Below, piece by piece: positions 7,019-15,163 of a stretch of 64,000 nucleotides of DNA; the stretch's first letter is position 1, and every line of letters begins with the position of its first letter. The notes under the pieces are model-generated. The model did no database searches, was not told the origin of the DNA, and saw only the letters and a program-made list of their open reading frames with translations. Made by a program: the position numbers and the translations under genes. The stretch is from Alphaproteobacteria bacterium (GTDB lineage Bacteria; Pseudomonadota; Alphaproteobacteria; CALKHQ01): the NCBI GenBank assembly GCA_041396705.1, contig JAWKYB010000016.1, positions 1 to 64,000 on the forward strand, written 5' to 3'.

Positions 7019-8632
7019 TCAGCCCTGGGCCAGCCAGGTGTCGGCCCAGGACGACGTCGCCCAGCGCGGGTTGTTCTGGGCATTGCGCACCCGGTCGCTG
7101 GCGACGGTCGTGAAGGTGAACTCGACCAGGTTCAGCAGCGGAAGCTGCTCGGCGGCCAGCTGCTGGAACCGTTCGTACATCGCGATCCGGGCCAGCGGGT
7201 CGACCGCCTGCGCGGCCTCCGCGATCACCGCGTTCATCGCTTCGTCGTCATAGCCATACTGATTTGAGAACGGCACGCCGTCGGGCAGCCCACCCTGGAA
7301 CAGGATGGTGGTCGAGATCGCCGGGTCGTTGCGGTAGACCGGCGAGCCGATGGCGAGGTCGAAATCGTGGTCGGTGTAGACGGCGGCGATATGGCCGGCC
7401 GGGTCGGCGGTCACGATCTCCACATCGATGCCGATCCCCTTCAGCGCCTGGCGCACATAGTCGCCGGTCGCCCGGGTCTGCTCGAACCACGGCGCCGGGC
7501 GCAGCCGCAGCGCGAAGCGCATGTCGTCGTCGCCGCGCAGATAGCCCGCCTCGTCGAGCAGGGCCTCCGCCGCGGCCGCGTCGAAGCCGGGCTGGGCCGC
7601 GCCGGCATCGTAGAAGTCGGTCGCCGTCTGCGGGATCGGACCGGTCGCGACCGCGGCGCCGTAGCCGAGGAACACGGTATCGACGATGAACTGGCTGTCG
7701 ATCGCCATCTTGATCGCCCGGCGCACGCGGACATCGGCCAGCTCGGGACGGCGGTGGTTGACCTCCACCGTGACCTGGTAGGTGATGCCCTCGTAACCCT
7801 CGGTGTAGACCGTGATGCCGTCGACCGCGTCGATGCGCTCCAGGTCGTACAGCGGAATGGCGGAGAAGGCGGCGAGGTGGATGTCGCCGGTCTCCAGCGC
7901 CGCCGCCTTGGCGCCGGCATCCGGCAGCAGCCGGAAGACGATCTCGTCGAGATAGGGCTTGCCGGCGTCCCAATAGGCCTCGTTGCGGGTCAGCCGGTAG
8001 AACTCGCCCGGCCGGTATTCCGCGAACCTGAACGGCCCGGTGCCGACCGGGTTGTTGTTGAATTCGCTGTTGGCGATGTCCGTGCCTTCGTACAGGTGAC
8101 GCGGCAGCACGCTGGTCAGCGCCGGCAGGGCATTCTCGATCAACTGTGCCGGGGTCGGCTTGGCGAAGCGGAACACCGCGGTCAGGTCGTCGGGCGTATC
8201 CACCGCCTCCAGGTTGGCAAATACGACCTGCCCCAGGTTCTGCAGCGGCTTCCACACCTGCATCGCCGAGAAGGCGACATCGGCCGCGGTGAACGGCGTG
8301 CCGTCGTGCCACGTCACCCCGTCGCGCAGCTTGACCACGAAGTTCATGCCGTCGACGGCGCCCTCCCACGCGGTGGCCAGCAGCGGCCGCAGCCCGGTGG
8401 CGTAGTCCATCTCGGCCAGCGGCTCGACCACCTTGCTTGAAACGAAGAACACGCCGTTGGAGGCGACGATCGCCGGGTTCAGGTTGCGGGGCTCGCCGTC
8501 GGCGGCAACCAGCAGCGTGCCGCCCGTAACGGGCTCTTCCGCCGTAGCCGTCCGCGGCAATCCGACCAGCCAGGCGGTGGACAGCACCGAGCCCGACAGA
8601 AGCAGCGCACGCCTGGAAACCGTCATGTCCAT
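7019..8632 (-). CDS. Periplasmic substrate-binding protein, SBP_bac_5 family (DppA-like)
   Basis: Binding protein of the peptide-type importer, 537 residues, extracytoplasmic solute-binding family 5. The N-terminus SRRALLLSGSVLSTAWL with a TATAEE cleavage region is an export signal. The paired arginines suggest the Tat route, although the motif is shorter than the full SRRxFLK consensus. Family signatures include TPFTAADVAFS, PTPAQLIENALP, FRLLPDAGAKAAALETGDI and VRRAIKMAIDSQFIVD. ATG 8632 is used, but a second ATG two codons later is equally possible. It is first in the operon; the 131-base spacer to the GFA gene should hold the promoter. Related proteins bind dipeptides, opines, nickel or glutathione, so the ligand is open. 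Confidence 0.9.
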   Translation of the reverse strand: MDMTVSRRALLLSGSVLSTAWLVGLPRTATAEEPVTGGTLLVAADGEPRNLNPAIVASNGVFFVSSKVVEPLAEMDYATGLRPLLATAWEGAVDGMNFVVKLRDGVTWHDGTPFTAADVAFSAMQVWKPLQNLGQVVFANLEAVDTPDDLTAVFRFAKPTPAQLIENALPALTSVLPRHLYEGTDIANSEFNNNPVGTGPFRFAEYRPGEFYRLTRNEAYWDAGKPYLDEIVFRLLPDAGAKAAALETGDIHLAAFSAIPLYDLERIDAVDGITVYTEGYEGITYQVTVEVNHRRPELADVRVRRAIKMAIDSQFIVDTVFLGYGAAVATGPIPQTATDFYDAGAAQPGFDAAAAEALLDEAGYLRGDDDMRFALRLRPAPWFEQTRATGDYVRQALKGIGIDVEIVTADPAGHIAAVYTDHDFDLAIGSPVYRNDPAISTTILFQGGLPDGVPFSNQYGYDDEAMNAVIAEAAQAVDPLARIAMYERFQQLAAEQLPLLNLVEFTFTTVASDRVRNAQNNPRWATSSWADTWLAQG

Positions 8633-8763
8633 CCGCCTATCCTCCGGTCCCTATCGCGCCGGTGCCACGACCGGCGCCGAACGCCCAAATCACAAGCCGC
8701 ACCGTAAAATTCCGCAAGCGTCTTATCGCGCCGCTGGGCGCCCGATGCGATCCGGGTCGACGG

Positions 8764-9228
8764 TCAACTGCCGCCGCCGGTCCGATCCAGGCGCGGAACC
8801 GCCGCATATCCCATCAGACCCGGGCTGCTGCCGTCCACCTTGGGCAGGGTGTCTGCGACCTCAAGCCACGGCACGTGCTGGTCGAAGAAAATGTGGGCGG
8901 TGGGCTGGCTGTCGACCGGCCCGTCGAACGCGGCCAGCACCACGTGCGTCTCGCCGGGCGCGGCCTCGGACCGGAAGAACAGCGTGGTGCCGCACTGGGT
9001 GCAGAAGCCCCTCTGGCTCTGCGCCGACGAGCGGTACCAGCGAACCGTTGCGCTGCCGGCGGTCAGCGCGAACTGGCCGTCGGGAAAGCCGACCCAGGTG
9101 ACGAAAGCGGCGCCATGCGCGGTCCGGCAATAGGCGCGGTGGCAGTGGACCACGAAACGGCTGGGCGGACGGGCCTGGAATCGCACCGCCCCGCACAGGC
9201 AGCCGCCGTGAAACGCATCGCCGGCCAT
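8764..9228 (-). CDS. GFA-family (CENP-V/GFA domain) zinc protein
   Basis: A 154-residue protein of the GFA family (PF04828), named for glutathione-dependent formaldehyde-activating enzyme though most members have unknown substrates. Cysteine motifs for two zinc sites are visible: GGCLCGAVRF (residues 8-17), HCHRAYCRTAHGA (33-45) and GFCTQCGTTLFF (73-84). Length is usual for a single-domain member. It has its own transcription unit between the ABC operon, which runs the same way, and the divergent rpmH promoter region. The link to formaldehyde is family naming, not evidence. Confidence 0.85.
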   Translation of the reverse strand: MAGDAFHGGCLCGAVRFQARPPSRFVVHCHRAYCRTAHGAAFVTWVGFPDGQFALTAGSATVRWYRSSAQSQRGFCTQCGTTLFFRSEAAPGETHVVLAAFDGPVDSQPTAHIFFDQHVPWLEVADTLPKVDGSSPGLMGYAAVPRLDRTGGGS

Positions 9229-9292
9229 CGCATCCCCTCAGGAACCGTCACCCGGCGCCCGCACTTCCGGCTGCGCCGAAAGGCCACGCGGA

Positions 9293-9322
9293 TTGACATG
9301 GCGCATGGCCGGCACGTATATC
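9293..9322 (+). promoter_or_regulatory. Probable sigma70 promoter of the rpmH operon
   Basis: A perfect -35 hexamer TTGACA (9293-9298) and a -10-like TATATC (9317-9322) with an 18-base spacer lie about 100 bases before the rpmH GTG, in a GC-rich background where such motifs are uncommon. The leader at 9325-9375 contains an imperfect stem (GCCCACG with CGTGGGC) ending in TTTT, which could act in transcript control or attenuation. Confidence 0.6.
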
Positions 9323-9419
9323 ACCGCCCACGCGAAATGCCCGACGCCTTTTCGTGGGCGCGGGCGTTTTCATTTGATCGTGCCCGTGGGCAGAATTCAG
9401 GTCAAAGACGGGGTCCACC

Positions 9420-9554
9420 GTGAAACGCACCTATCAACCGAGCCGCCTGGTGCGCAAGCGCCGTCACGGCTTCCGCCACCGCATGGCAACCAAGAACGGC
9501 AGGCTGGTCCTCAACCGCCGGCGCACCCGGGGCCGCAAGCGCCTGTCGGCCTGA
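9420..9554 (+). CDS. rpmH: 50S ribosomal protein L34
   Basis: A 44-residue, extremely basic protein beginning MKRTYQPSRLVRKRRHGF and ending GRKRLSA, matching bacterial L34 along its full length. The start codon is GTG (9420-9422). It is the first gene of the conserved rpmH-rnpA-yidD-yidC cluster and lies 16 bases before rnpA. L34 is an RNA-binding component of the large ribosomal subunit. Confidence 0.97.
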   Translation: MKRTYQPSRLVRKRRHGFRHRMATKNGRLVLNRRRTRGRKRLSA

Positions 9555-9570
9555 GGCCCGGGCCGACGCC

Positions 9571-10026
9571 GTGGATGGTGCCCGACAGGGCCCCGCTGCA
9601 CCGCGCGTCTCCGAACGGGCATCGCGCCGGCCGCCGCGGCTGGAACGGTTGAAGCGCCGCCAGGATTTCCTTCGCGTGGCCGCGAAACGCAACAGCGCTG
9701 CCCGGCCCGGCATGGTGCTGCAGGCGGCGCACCGGCCGGATGACGCAACGGAAGGGTCCGTGCGGTTCGGGCTGACGGTCAGCCGCAAGGTCGGCAACGC
9801 GGTCGAGCGGAACCGGGCGCGCCGGCGGCTGCGCGCCGCGGCGCTGGCCACGCTGTCAGCGCATGGCGAGGCCGGGGTCGATTACGTGCTGGTCGGACGG
9901 CGGGCCACCCTGACCCGGCCGTTCGACAAGCTGATGGGCGACCTGGCCGGTGCCATGCGGCAGGTCGGCTGCTGGCGCAATGACGAGGCCCCTGGCGCAC
10001 GGGCGCAGGGCGAAGCCGAGGACTAA
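9571..10026 (+). CDS. rnpA: Ribonuclease P protein component
   Basis: Protein subunit of RNase P, which assists the catalytic RNA in 5' maturation of tRNA precursors. The 151 residues include RLKRRQDFLRVAAKR (about 26-40), FGLTVSRKVGNAVERNRARR (about 67-86) with the RNR signature, and the C-terminal DYVLVGRRATLTRPFDKLMGDL. About 20 residues precede the conserved core and another 20 follow it, so a start further downstream is possible. The position between rpmH and yidD fixes the identity. Confidence 0.95.
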   Translation: MDGARQGPAAPRVSERASRRPPRLERLKRRQDFLRVAAKRNSAARPGMVLQAAHRPDDATEGSVRFGLTVSRKVGNAVERNRARRRLRAAALATLSAHGEAGVDYVLVGRRATLTRPFDKLMGDLAGAMRQVGCWRNDEAPGARAQGEAED

Positions 10027-10032
10027 GGGACG

Positions 10033-10338
10033 ATGGCAGCAACGGCCGCCTCCGAACCGGCACCACGACGCGGCCTTGGCCGGCTGGCTGCGCTGCCGCT
10101 GGTCGGGCTCGTGCGCGGCTACCAGCTGTTCGTCTCGCCGGTGCTGCCGATGGCCTGCCGCTTCCAGCCGACCTGTTCCAACTATGCGATCGAGGCGATC
10201 ACGCGCCACGGCCCGCTGCGTGGCAGCTGGCTCGCGGCGCGGCGGATCGCGCGCTGCCATCCCCTGGGCGGCCACGGCTACGACCCGGTGCCCGCGCCGC
10301 GCGCGGCGGGTCTGCCGACGCACACCGAGCCAAGATAA
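10033..10338 (+). CDS. yidD: Membrane protein insertion efficiency factor YidD
   Basis: A 101-residue YidD-family protein with the diagnostic cysteine/proline core RFQPTCSNYAIEAITRHG (residues about 43-60), then RIARCHPLGGHGYDPVP. An amphipathic N-terminal region (LVRGYQLFVSPVLPMAC) associates with the inner membrane. YidD aids YidC-dependent membrane protein insertion. It begins six bases after rnpA and ends 11 bases before yidC, so all four genes are likely one transcript. Confidence 0.95.
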   Translation: MAATAASEPAPRRGLGRLAALPLVGLVRGYQLFVSPVLPMACRFQPTCSNYAIEAITRHGPLRGSWLAARRIARCHPLGGHGYDPVPAPRAAGLPTHTEPR

Positions 10339-10349
10339 GGCAGCAGCCC

Positions 10350-12326
10350 ATGGAGAATTTCGGCAGCACCCGCAACCTGGTCATGGCGATCGTCGTCTCG
10401 GTCGCCGTGATCGCGGCGTGGCAGTTCTTCTACGAGATCCCGCGCAACGAGGAACGGCGCCAGGCCGAGCTGGAGGCGCAGCAGCGGGCGCAGTCGGTGG
10501 AAGAGACGGCACAGCCGTCCGGTCCGACGATCAGCCCGTCGGAGGTCGAAGCCGCCGCCGCGGCAACAACGGCGGCGCAGTCGCCGCGCCTGCCGATCGT
10601 CTCTGACCGCATCCACGGTTCGCTGCGCCTGATCGGGGCCCGCTTCGACGACGTCACCCTGCGCGGCTACCACGTCACGGTCGATCCGGAGAGCCCGGAG
10701 GTCGTGCTGCTCAGCCCCGAGGGCACCGACCTGCCCTACTTCGTCGAGTTCGGCTGGACCGGCGCGCCCGACGGCGTCGAACTGCCCGGGCCGCTGACCC
10801 CGTGGGAAGCCGACGGCAGCGAGCTGGTTGCCGGCGAACCGCTGACGCTGAGCTGGACCAACCCGCAGGGCGTCACCTTCGAGCGCGTGATCACGCTGGA
10901 CCAGGACTACATGTTCACGGTGACCCAGCGGGTCAGCAACGGCAGCGACGTGCCGCTGAGCCTGACGCCGGTGGCGCGGGCCGAGCGCCAGGGCCTGCCG
11001 CGGCTCGAGAACTACATGGTGCTGCACGAGGGTGCGGTCGGCGTGTTCGACGAGACCCTGGAGGAGATCGACTATTCCGACCTGACCGACGACGGCGCCT
11101 ATACCGACGCCAGTACCGGCGGCTGGATCGGATTCTCGGACAAGTACTGGCTGGTGGCGCTGGCTCCCGACCAGGACGCGCCGTTCACCGGCACCATGTC
11201 GCACATGCCGGGGACGGCGGCGACCTTCGACCTGACCTGGGCCGAGACCGAGCCGACCGCGATCGCGCCGGGCGAGAGCCAGGCGGTCACCTCGCACTTC
11301 TACGCCGGCGCCAAGGACGTGCGCCTGCTCGACGACTACGGCGATGCCCTGCGCATCCCGCTGTTCGACCGCGCGGTCGACTTCGGCTGGTTCTATTTCC
11401 TGACCAAGCCGCTGTTCTTGCTGCTGACCTTCATCCACGGCCTCGTCGGCAATTTCGGCGTCGCGATCATGATCCTGACCGTGATCGTGCGGCTGTTCCT
11501 GTTCCCGCTGGCGAACAAGTCCTACAAGTCGATGAGCCGGATGAAGAAGCTGGGCCCGCAGATGCAGGCCCTGCGCGAGCGCTACAAGGAAGACAAGCCG
11601 AAGCTGCAGCAGGAAATGATGGCGATGTACAAGCGGGAGAAGGTCAATCCCGCCGCCGGCTGCCTGCCCCTGCTGCTGCAGATCCCGGTGTTCTTCGCGC
11701 TGTACAAGGTGTTCCTGGTCTCGATCGAGATGCGGCACGCGCCGTTCGTGCTGTGGATCAAGGACCTGACCGCCCACGACCCGACCACGATCTTCAACCT
11801 GTTCGGCCTGATCCCGTGGGAGCCGCCCACCTTCCTGATGGTCGGCGTGCTGCCGCTGATGATGGGCGCGGCGATGTGGGCGCAGCAGCAGCTGAACCCG
11901 GCGCCGCCGGACCCGGTGCAGGCCAAGATCTTCGGCTTCCTGCCGATCGTGTTCACCTTTTTCCTGGCCAGCTTCCCGGCCGGCCTGGTGCTGTACTGGA
12001 CGTGCAACAACATCCTTTCGCTGCTGCAGCAATATGTGATCATGCGCCGGATGGGCGCACCGATCGGGCGCAAGGCCGGCGCGGCGGAGCAGGCGCGGCT
12101 GAAGGCGGAGGCCGACCGCGCGATCGAGGAGGCCCGGCGCGAGGCCGAGGAGCGCAAGGAGCGCGAGAAGGCCGAGCGCGCCGCCGCCCGTGCCGCCGCG
12201 CCGGCGCCGTCGAAGCCGTTCAAGCCGAAGAAGGCGCGCGCCGCCCAGCGCGGCACCGGCGCCAAGCCGCGCCCGGCCCGGCCCGACGGCGGCTCGCCCA
12301 AGGGCGCCGGCGAAACCAGCGCCTGA
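10350..12326 (+). CDS. yidC: Membrane protein insertase YidC
   Basis: Inner-membrane insertase/chaperone of 658 residues. An N-terminal helix lies at about 9-28 (LVMAIVVSVAVIAAWQFFYE), followed by a large periplasmic P1 domain (about 85-345). The 60K inner membrane core has five helices: WFYFLTKPLFLLLTFIHGL, a coupled helical hairpin (KSMSRMKKLGPQMQALRERY), then CLPLLLQIPVFFALYKVF and the remainder to about 575. The C-terminus from about 585 is a long charged Ala/Glu/Arg/Lys tail ending in a basic Pro-rich segment. It is about 110 residues longer than E. coli YidC; such basic tails occur in alphaproteobacterial and mitochondrial homologues and bind ribosomes. Confidence 0.97.
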   Translation: MENFGSTRNLVMAIVVSVAVIAAWQFFYEIPRNEERRQAELEAQQRAQSVEETAQPSGPTISPSEVEAAAAATTAAQSPRLPIVSDRIHGSLRLIGARFDDVTLRGYHVTVDPESPEVVLLSPEGTDLPYFVEFGWTGAPDGVELPGPLTPWEADGSELVAGEPLTLSWTNPQGVTFERVITLDQDYMFTVTQRVSNGSDVPLSLTPVARAERQGLPRLENYMVLHEGAVGVFDETLEEIDYSDLTDDGAYTDASTGGWIGFSDKYWLVALAPDQDAPFTGTMSHMPGTAATFDLTWAETEPTAIAPGESQAVTSHFYAGAKDVRLLDDYGDALRIPLFDRAVDFGWFYFLTKPLFLLLTFIHGLVGNFGVAIMILTVIVRLFLFPLANKSYKSMSRMKKLGPQMQALRERYKEDKPKLQQEMMAMYKREKVNPAAGCLPLLLQIPVFFALYKVFLVSIEMRHAPFVLWIKDLTAHDPTTIFNLFGLIPWEPPTFLMVGVLPLMMGAAMWAQQQLNPAPPDPVQAKIFGFLPIVFTFFLASFPAGLVLYWTCNNILSLLQQYVIMRRMGAPIGRKAGAAEQARLKAEADRAIEEARREAEERKEREKAERAAARAAAPAPSKPFKPKKARAAQRGTGAKPRPARPDGGSPKGAGETSA

Positions 12327-12336
12327 TCCCATCGCC

Positions 12337-12997
12337 ATGGGCGACGCCACCGCTGCCGAAGAGGCCGCCGCGCTCGAAGCAGGCCGGCGGCTGTTCGCCG
12401 GCCCGTGCGGCTTCGTCGCCGGCGCCGACACGGTTGCGCGGCTGCCGGCGCTGAAGCTGCCCGAGGTGGCTTTCGCAGGCCGCTCCAACGTCGGCAAGTC
12501 CAGCCTGATCAACGCGCTGACCGGCCGTACCACCCTGGCACGGACCTCGAACACCCTCGGGCCGCACCCAGCAGGTCAACTTCTTCGACCTGGGCGGCCG
12601 GTTGATGCTGGTCGACCTGCCGGGCTACGGCTTCGCACGGGCGGCGAAGAGCGCGATCGCCCGCTGGCAGGGGCTGATCGTCGACTATCTGAAGGGCCGG
12701 CCCAACCTGCGCCGGGTCTGCGTGCTGGTCGATTCGCGACACGGCATCAAGGCCAGCGACGAGGAGATCTTCGCGCTGCTGGACGGCGCGGCGGTGCCCT
12801 ATCAGGTGGTGCTGACCAAGGCCGACAAGAGCGGCGACACCGCGCTTGCCGCCCTGCGCGCGGCGGTCGCCGCCGCGCTGCGGCGCCATCCCGCCGCCCT
12901 GCCGGAGGCGCTGGCCACCAGCGCCGCAAAAGGCTATGGAGTGCCCGAACTGCGTGCCGAGCTGGCACGGCTCGCCGAACCCGAAACGCCCCACTGA
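12337..12997 (+). pseudogene. engB: engB (YihA/YsxC) ribosome-biogenesis GTPase, frameshifted as sequenced
   Basis: GTPase required for assembly of the 50S subunit. The first frame starts at ATG 12337 and carries G1 AGRSNVGKSSLINAL (about residues 47-61) and TLARTSNT. Homology then jumps frame to LVDLPGYGFARAAK (G3), VLTKADK (G4) and SAAKGYG (G5), ending at 12997. One extra T at 12557 (ACCCTCGGG where CCGGG is expected) explains the jump; removing it gives 219 residues, the normal length. As written, frame one reads on in phase into argB. EngB is usually essential, so a base-call or assembly error is more likely than gene loss. It follows yidC by 10 bases and precedes argB by 14. Confidence 0.88.
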
Positions 12998-13011
12998 CCG
13001 GGAAGAGGAAG

Positions 13012-13917
13012 ATGGGCCCGAAGGACAACAGACGCCGGCTGGAATGGCTTTCGAAGGCGGGGATCCTGTCGGAGGCGCTGCCCTACATGCGCCTCTACGC
13101 CGACAAGACGTTCGTCATCAAATATGGCGGCCACGCCATGGGCAACGACGAGCTGGCGACCGAGTTCGCCCGCGACATCGTGCTGCTGAAGCAGGTCGGC
13201 ATCAACCCGGTGGTGGTGCACGGCGGCGGCCCGCAGATCGGCGACATGCTGGAGCGGCTGAAGATCAAGTCGGAATTCGTCGACGGCCTGCGCGTGACCG
13301 ACGCCGAGACGGTCGACGTGGTCGAGATGGTGCTGGCCGGCAAGATCAACAAGCAGATCGTCACCGCGATCAATGCCAATGGCGGCAACGCCATCGGCAT
13401 CTGCGGCAAGGACGGCAACCTGATGAAGGCGCGCCGGCTGCGTCGCACCCAGCGCGACCCCGACAGCAACATCGAGCGCATCCTCGACCTCGGCTTCGTC
13501 GGCGAGCCGAGCGTGGTCGACCCGACGGTTATCAAGTCGCTGGTCGCAGCCGACCTGATTCCGGTGGTGGCGCCGATCGGCGTCGGCGACAAGGGCGAGA
13601 CCTACAACATCAACGCCGATACGGCGGCGGGCGCCATCGCCGGCGCGCTCGGCGCCACCCGGCTCTACCTGCTCACCGACGTGCAGGGCCTGCTCGACGG
13701 CGAGGGCAATTTCATCGGCGAGGTCACGCTGGAGGAATGCCGCAGGCTGATCGCCGACAAGGTGGCGACCGGCGGCATGATCCCGAAGCTGGAGACCTGC
13801 ATGACCGCGCTGGAGAAGTCGGTCGAGGCCGCCGTCATCCTCGACGGCCGCGTGCCGCACGCCCTGCTGCTGGAGATCTTCACCGACCTCGGCGTCGGCA
13901 CGATGGTGAAGCCGTAG
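13012..13917 (+). CDS. argB: Acetylglutamate kinase
   Basis: ArgB phosphorylates N-acetylglutamate in arginine synthesis. The protein has 301 residues from ATG 13012, with RBS-like GGAAGAGGAAG just upstream. Family motifs: FVIKYGGHAMG (about 37-47), VVVHGGGPQIGDML (about 67-80), the acetylglutamate-binding GKINKQIVTAINANGGNAIG (about 110-129) and C-terminal TGGMIPKLETC. The N-terminal extension with LEWLSKAGILSEALPYM is typical of the arginine-feedback-sensitive hexameric ArgB type. It is the last gene of the rpmH cluster, an order common in alphaproteobacteria. Confidence 0.97.
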   Translation: MGPKDNRRRLEWLSKAGILSEALPYMRLYADKTFVIKYGGHAMGNDELATEFARDIVLLKQVGINPVVVHGGGPQIGDMLERLKIKSEFVDGLRVTDAETVDVVEMVLAGKINKQIVTAINANGGNAIGICGKDGNLMKARRLRRTQRDPDSNIERILDLGFVGEPSVVDPTVIKSLVAADLIPVVAPIGVGDKGETYNINADTAAGAIAGALGATRLYLLTDVQGLLDGEGNFIGEVTLEECRRLIADKVATGGMIPKLETCMTALEKSVEAAVILDGRVPHALLLEIFTDLGVGTMVKP

Positions 13918-13980
13918 TCAGGCGCGGCGTTGAAGCGTCGGTGAGCGGCTGCCGACGGCCGGCGTTCGGCGATCATCCTC

Positions 13981-14019
13981 GTCATTGCGAGCCGCCGCCT
14001 GGCGGCGTGGCAATCCAGG
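13981..14019. repeat. Palindromic intergenic repeat (GTCATTGCGAG...GGCAATCCAG type)
   Basis: GTCATTGCGAG, a GC palindrome GCCGCC/GGCGGC around 13990-14004, then GTGGCAATCCAG. The outer ATTGC and GCAAT arms pair as well, so the whole folds as one stem-loop. The same framing sequence recurs as a dispersed intergenic repeat in many alphaproteobacterial genomes. It lies between convergent argB and the SDR gene, where it may also act as a bidirectional terminator. I noticed no second copy in this window. Confidence 0.6.
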
Positions 14020-14098
14020 GCCGGGGCATCGACACCCATGCGCCGGGGCCGGTTTGCCGCGTCGCGGAGCCTGTCCTCGGGCCGGCCGAGGCTCGGCC

Positions 14099-14797
14099 TC
14101 AGCTCCGCCCGTAGGCCGTCAGCACGGTGCCGCGCACGGCGGTGTTGGCGGGGCCGGCCAGGTAGAGGATCGCGGCGGCCAGGGTTTCGGGCGTCACCCA
14201 TTTCGCCGGGTCGGCCTTCGGCATCGCGGCGCGGTTGGCCGGCGTGTCGATGATCGACGGGGCGACCGCGTTGACCAGGATGCCCTTGTCGGCGAGCTCC
14301 TCGCCCAGCGCCGCGGTCATCGCGGCGACGGCGGCCTTGGTGGCGGTGTAGGCGACCATGCCCGCCCCGGTGCGCGGTTCCAGCGCCGGCCGGGCGGCGA
14401 CGTTGACGATGCGGCCGCCGCCGTCCATCCGGCCCGCCGCCGCCTTGCAGCACAGGAAGCAGGTCATGGCGTTCATCGCCCACATCCGCTGCATGTCGGC
14501 GGCCGACGTCTCGGCCAGCCCGGCCATGGCGAAACCGCCGGCGAGGTGGACCGAGGCCCACAGCGCGGGCAGCGCGGCGTAGAAGCCGTCGACGGCGGCG
14601 GGATCGGCGAGGTCGATGCCGGCGGCGACCGTGACCCGGTCGGCGCCGAGGGCCGCGGCGGCCGTGCGGTCGGCCTCGGTGAACGCCGGGATGTGGACAT
14701 GGGCGCCCGCCCGCAGCAACGCCGCCGAGACCACGCGGCCGAGCGCACCGGCCCCGCCGGTCACCACCACGTGCCTGCCTTCGAAATCCTCTGCCAT
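14099..14797 (-). CDS. SDR-family NAD(P)-dependent oxidoreductase
   Basis: Short-chain dehydrogenase/reductase of 232 residues. The cofactor-binding motif is VVVTGGAGALGRVVS (about 11-25) and the YxxxK pair is in VAYTATKAAVAAM. The region that normally carries the catalytic serine reads IVNVAARPALEP with no obvious Ser at the usual distance from Tyr, so activity may be atypical. ATG 14797 is chosen because it puts the Rossmann motif near the N-terminus; an upstream codon at 14860 adds an Arg-rich leader with no family support. It has only a distant neighbour relation to the next minus-strand gene (99-base gap). The substrate is unknown. Confidence 0.85.
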   Translation of the reverse strand: MAEDFEGRHVVVTGGAGALGRVVSAALLRAGAHVHIPAFTEADRTAAAALGADRVTVAAGIDLADPAAVDGFYAALPALWASVHLAGGFAMAGLAETSAADMQRMWAMNAMTCFLCCKAAAGRMDGGGRIVNVAARPALEPRTGAGMVAYTATKAAVAAMTAALGEELADKGILVNAVAPSIIDTPANRAAMPKADPAKWVTPETLAAAILYLAGPANTAVRGTVLTAYGRS

Positions 14798-14896
14798 CGG
14801 ACGCTCCATTCGCTGCCGGCGGCGAGGGAAGCAGGGCCGGCGCCGCGCTTCAAGCCGCAATTGCGCCAGCGGGCGCCAACGGCACGCGCAGCCGGC

Positions 14897-15121
14897 CTAC
14901 AGCGGGCAGTTCGGGCGATTGCAGCGGGCGTCGGTGTAGGTGCCGCAGGCCGGGCAGTTGCGCAGCTCGGCGGCCTTCGCGTCGACCCGCCCGTCGCGCC
15001 GCGGTCCCGGCGCCCGGGCGCGTTCCGCCGACGCCTTCTTGGCCACGCTCATCACGCGATAGGCGACCATCACGCCGACGACCACGGCGACGATGATCAG
15101 GATCTTGCCGAACGAGAGCAT
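14897..15121 (-). CDS. Small membrane protein with C-terminal cysteine motif
   Basis: A 74-residue protein starting at ATG 15121. One N-terminal membrane helix (LIIVAVVVGVMVAYRVM, about 7-23) is followed by a basic linker and a C-terminal NCPACGTYTDARCNRPNCPL. The four cysteines (CxxC, then CxxxxxC) look like a small zinc ribbon. I do not recognise a named family, but single-helix proteins ending in a CPxCGTY motif are common in this bacterial group. It lies 42 bases from the S49 peptidase gene stop, on the same strand, and may share its transcript. Confidence 0.6.
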   Translation of the reverse strand: MLSFGKILIIVAVVVGVMVAYRVMSVAKKASAERARAPGPRRDGRVDAKAAELRNCPACGTYTDARCNRPNCPL

Positions 15122-15163
15122 TGCGCTGCTATGCCCGAGCGGCAGCCGCCGGGTCAAGCGGGG

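Noticed and set aside
8764..9228. Formaldehyde detoxification assigned to the GFA protein
   Set aside because: Only the family name implies it; no adhC/frmA or fghA neighbours are present.
12337..12997. Programmed frameshift in engB
   Set aside because: No slippery heptamer or downstream structure is evident at 12557, and the shift needs removal of one T, consistent with an indel.
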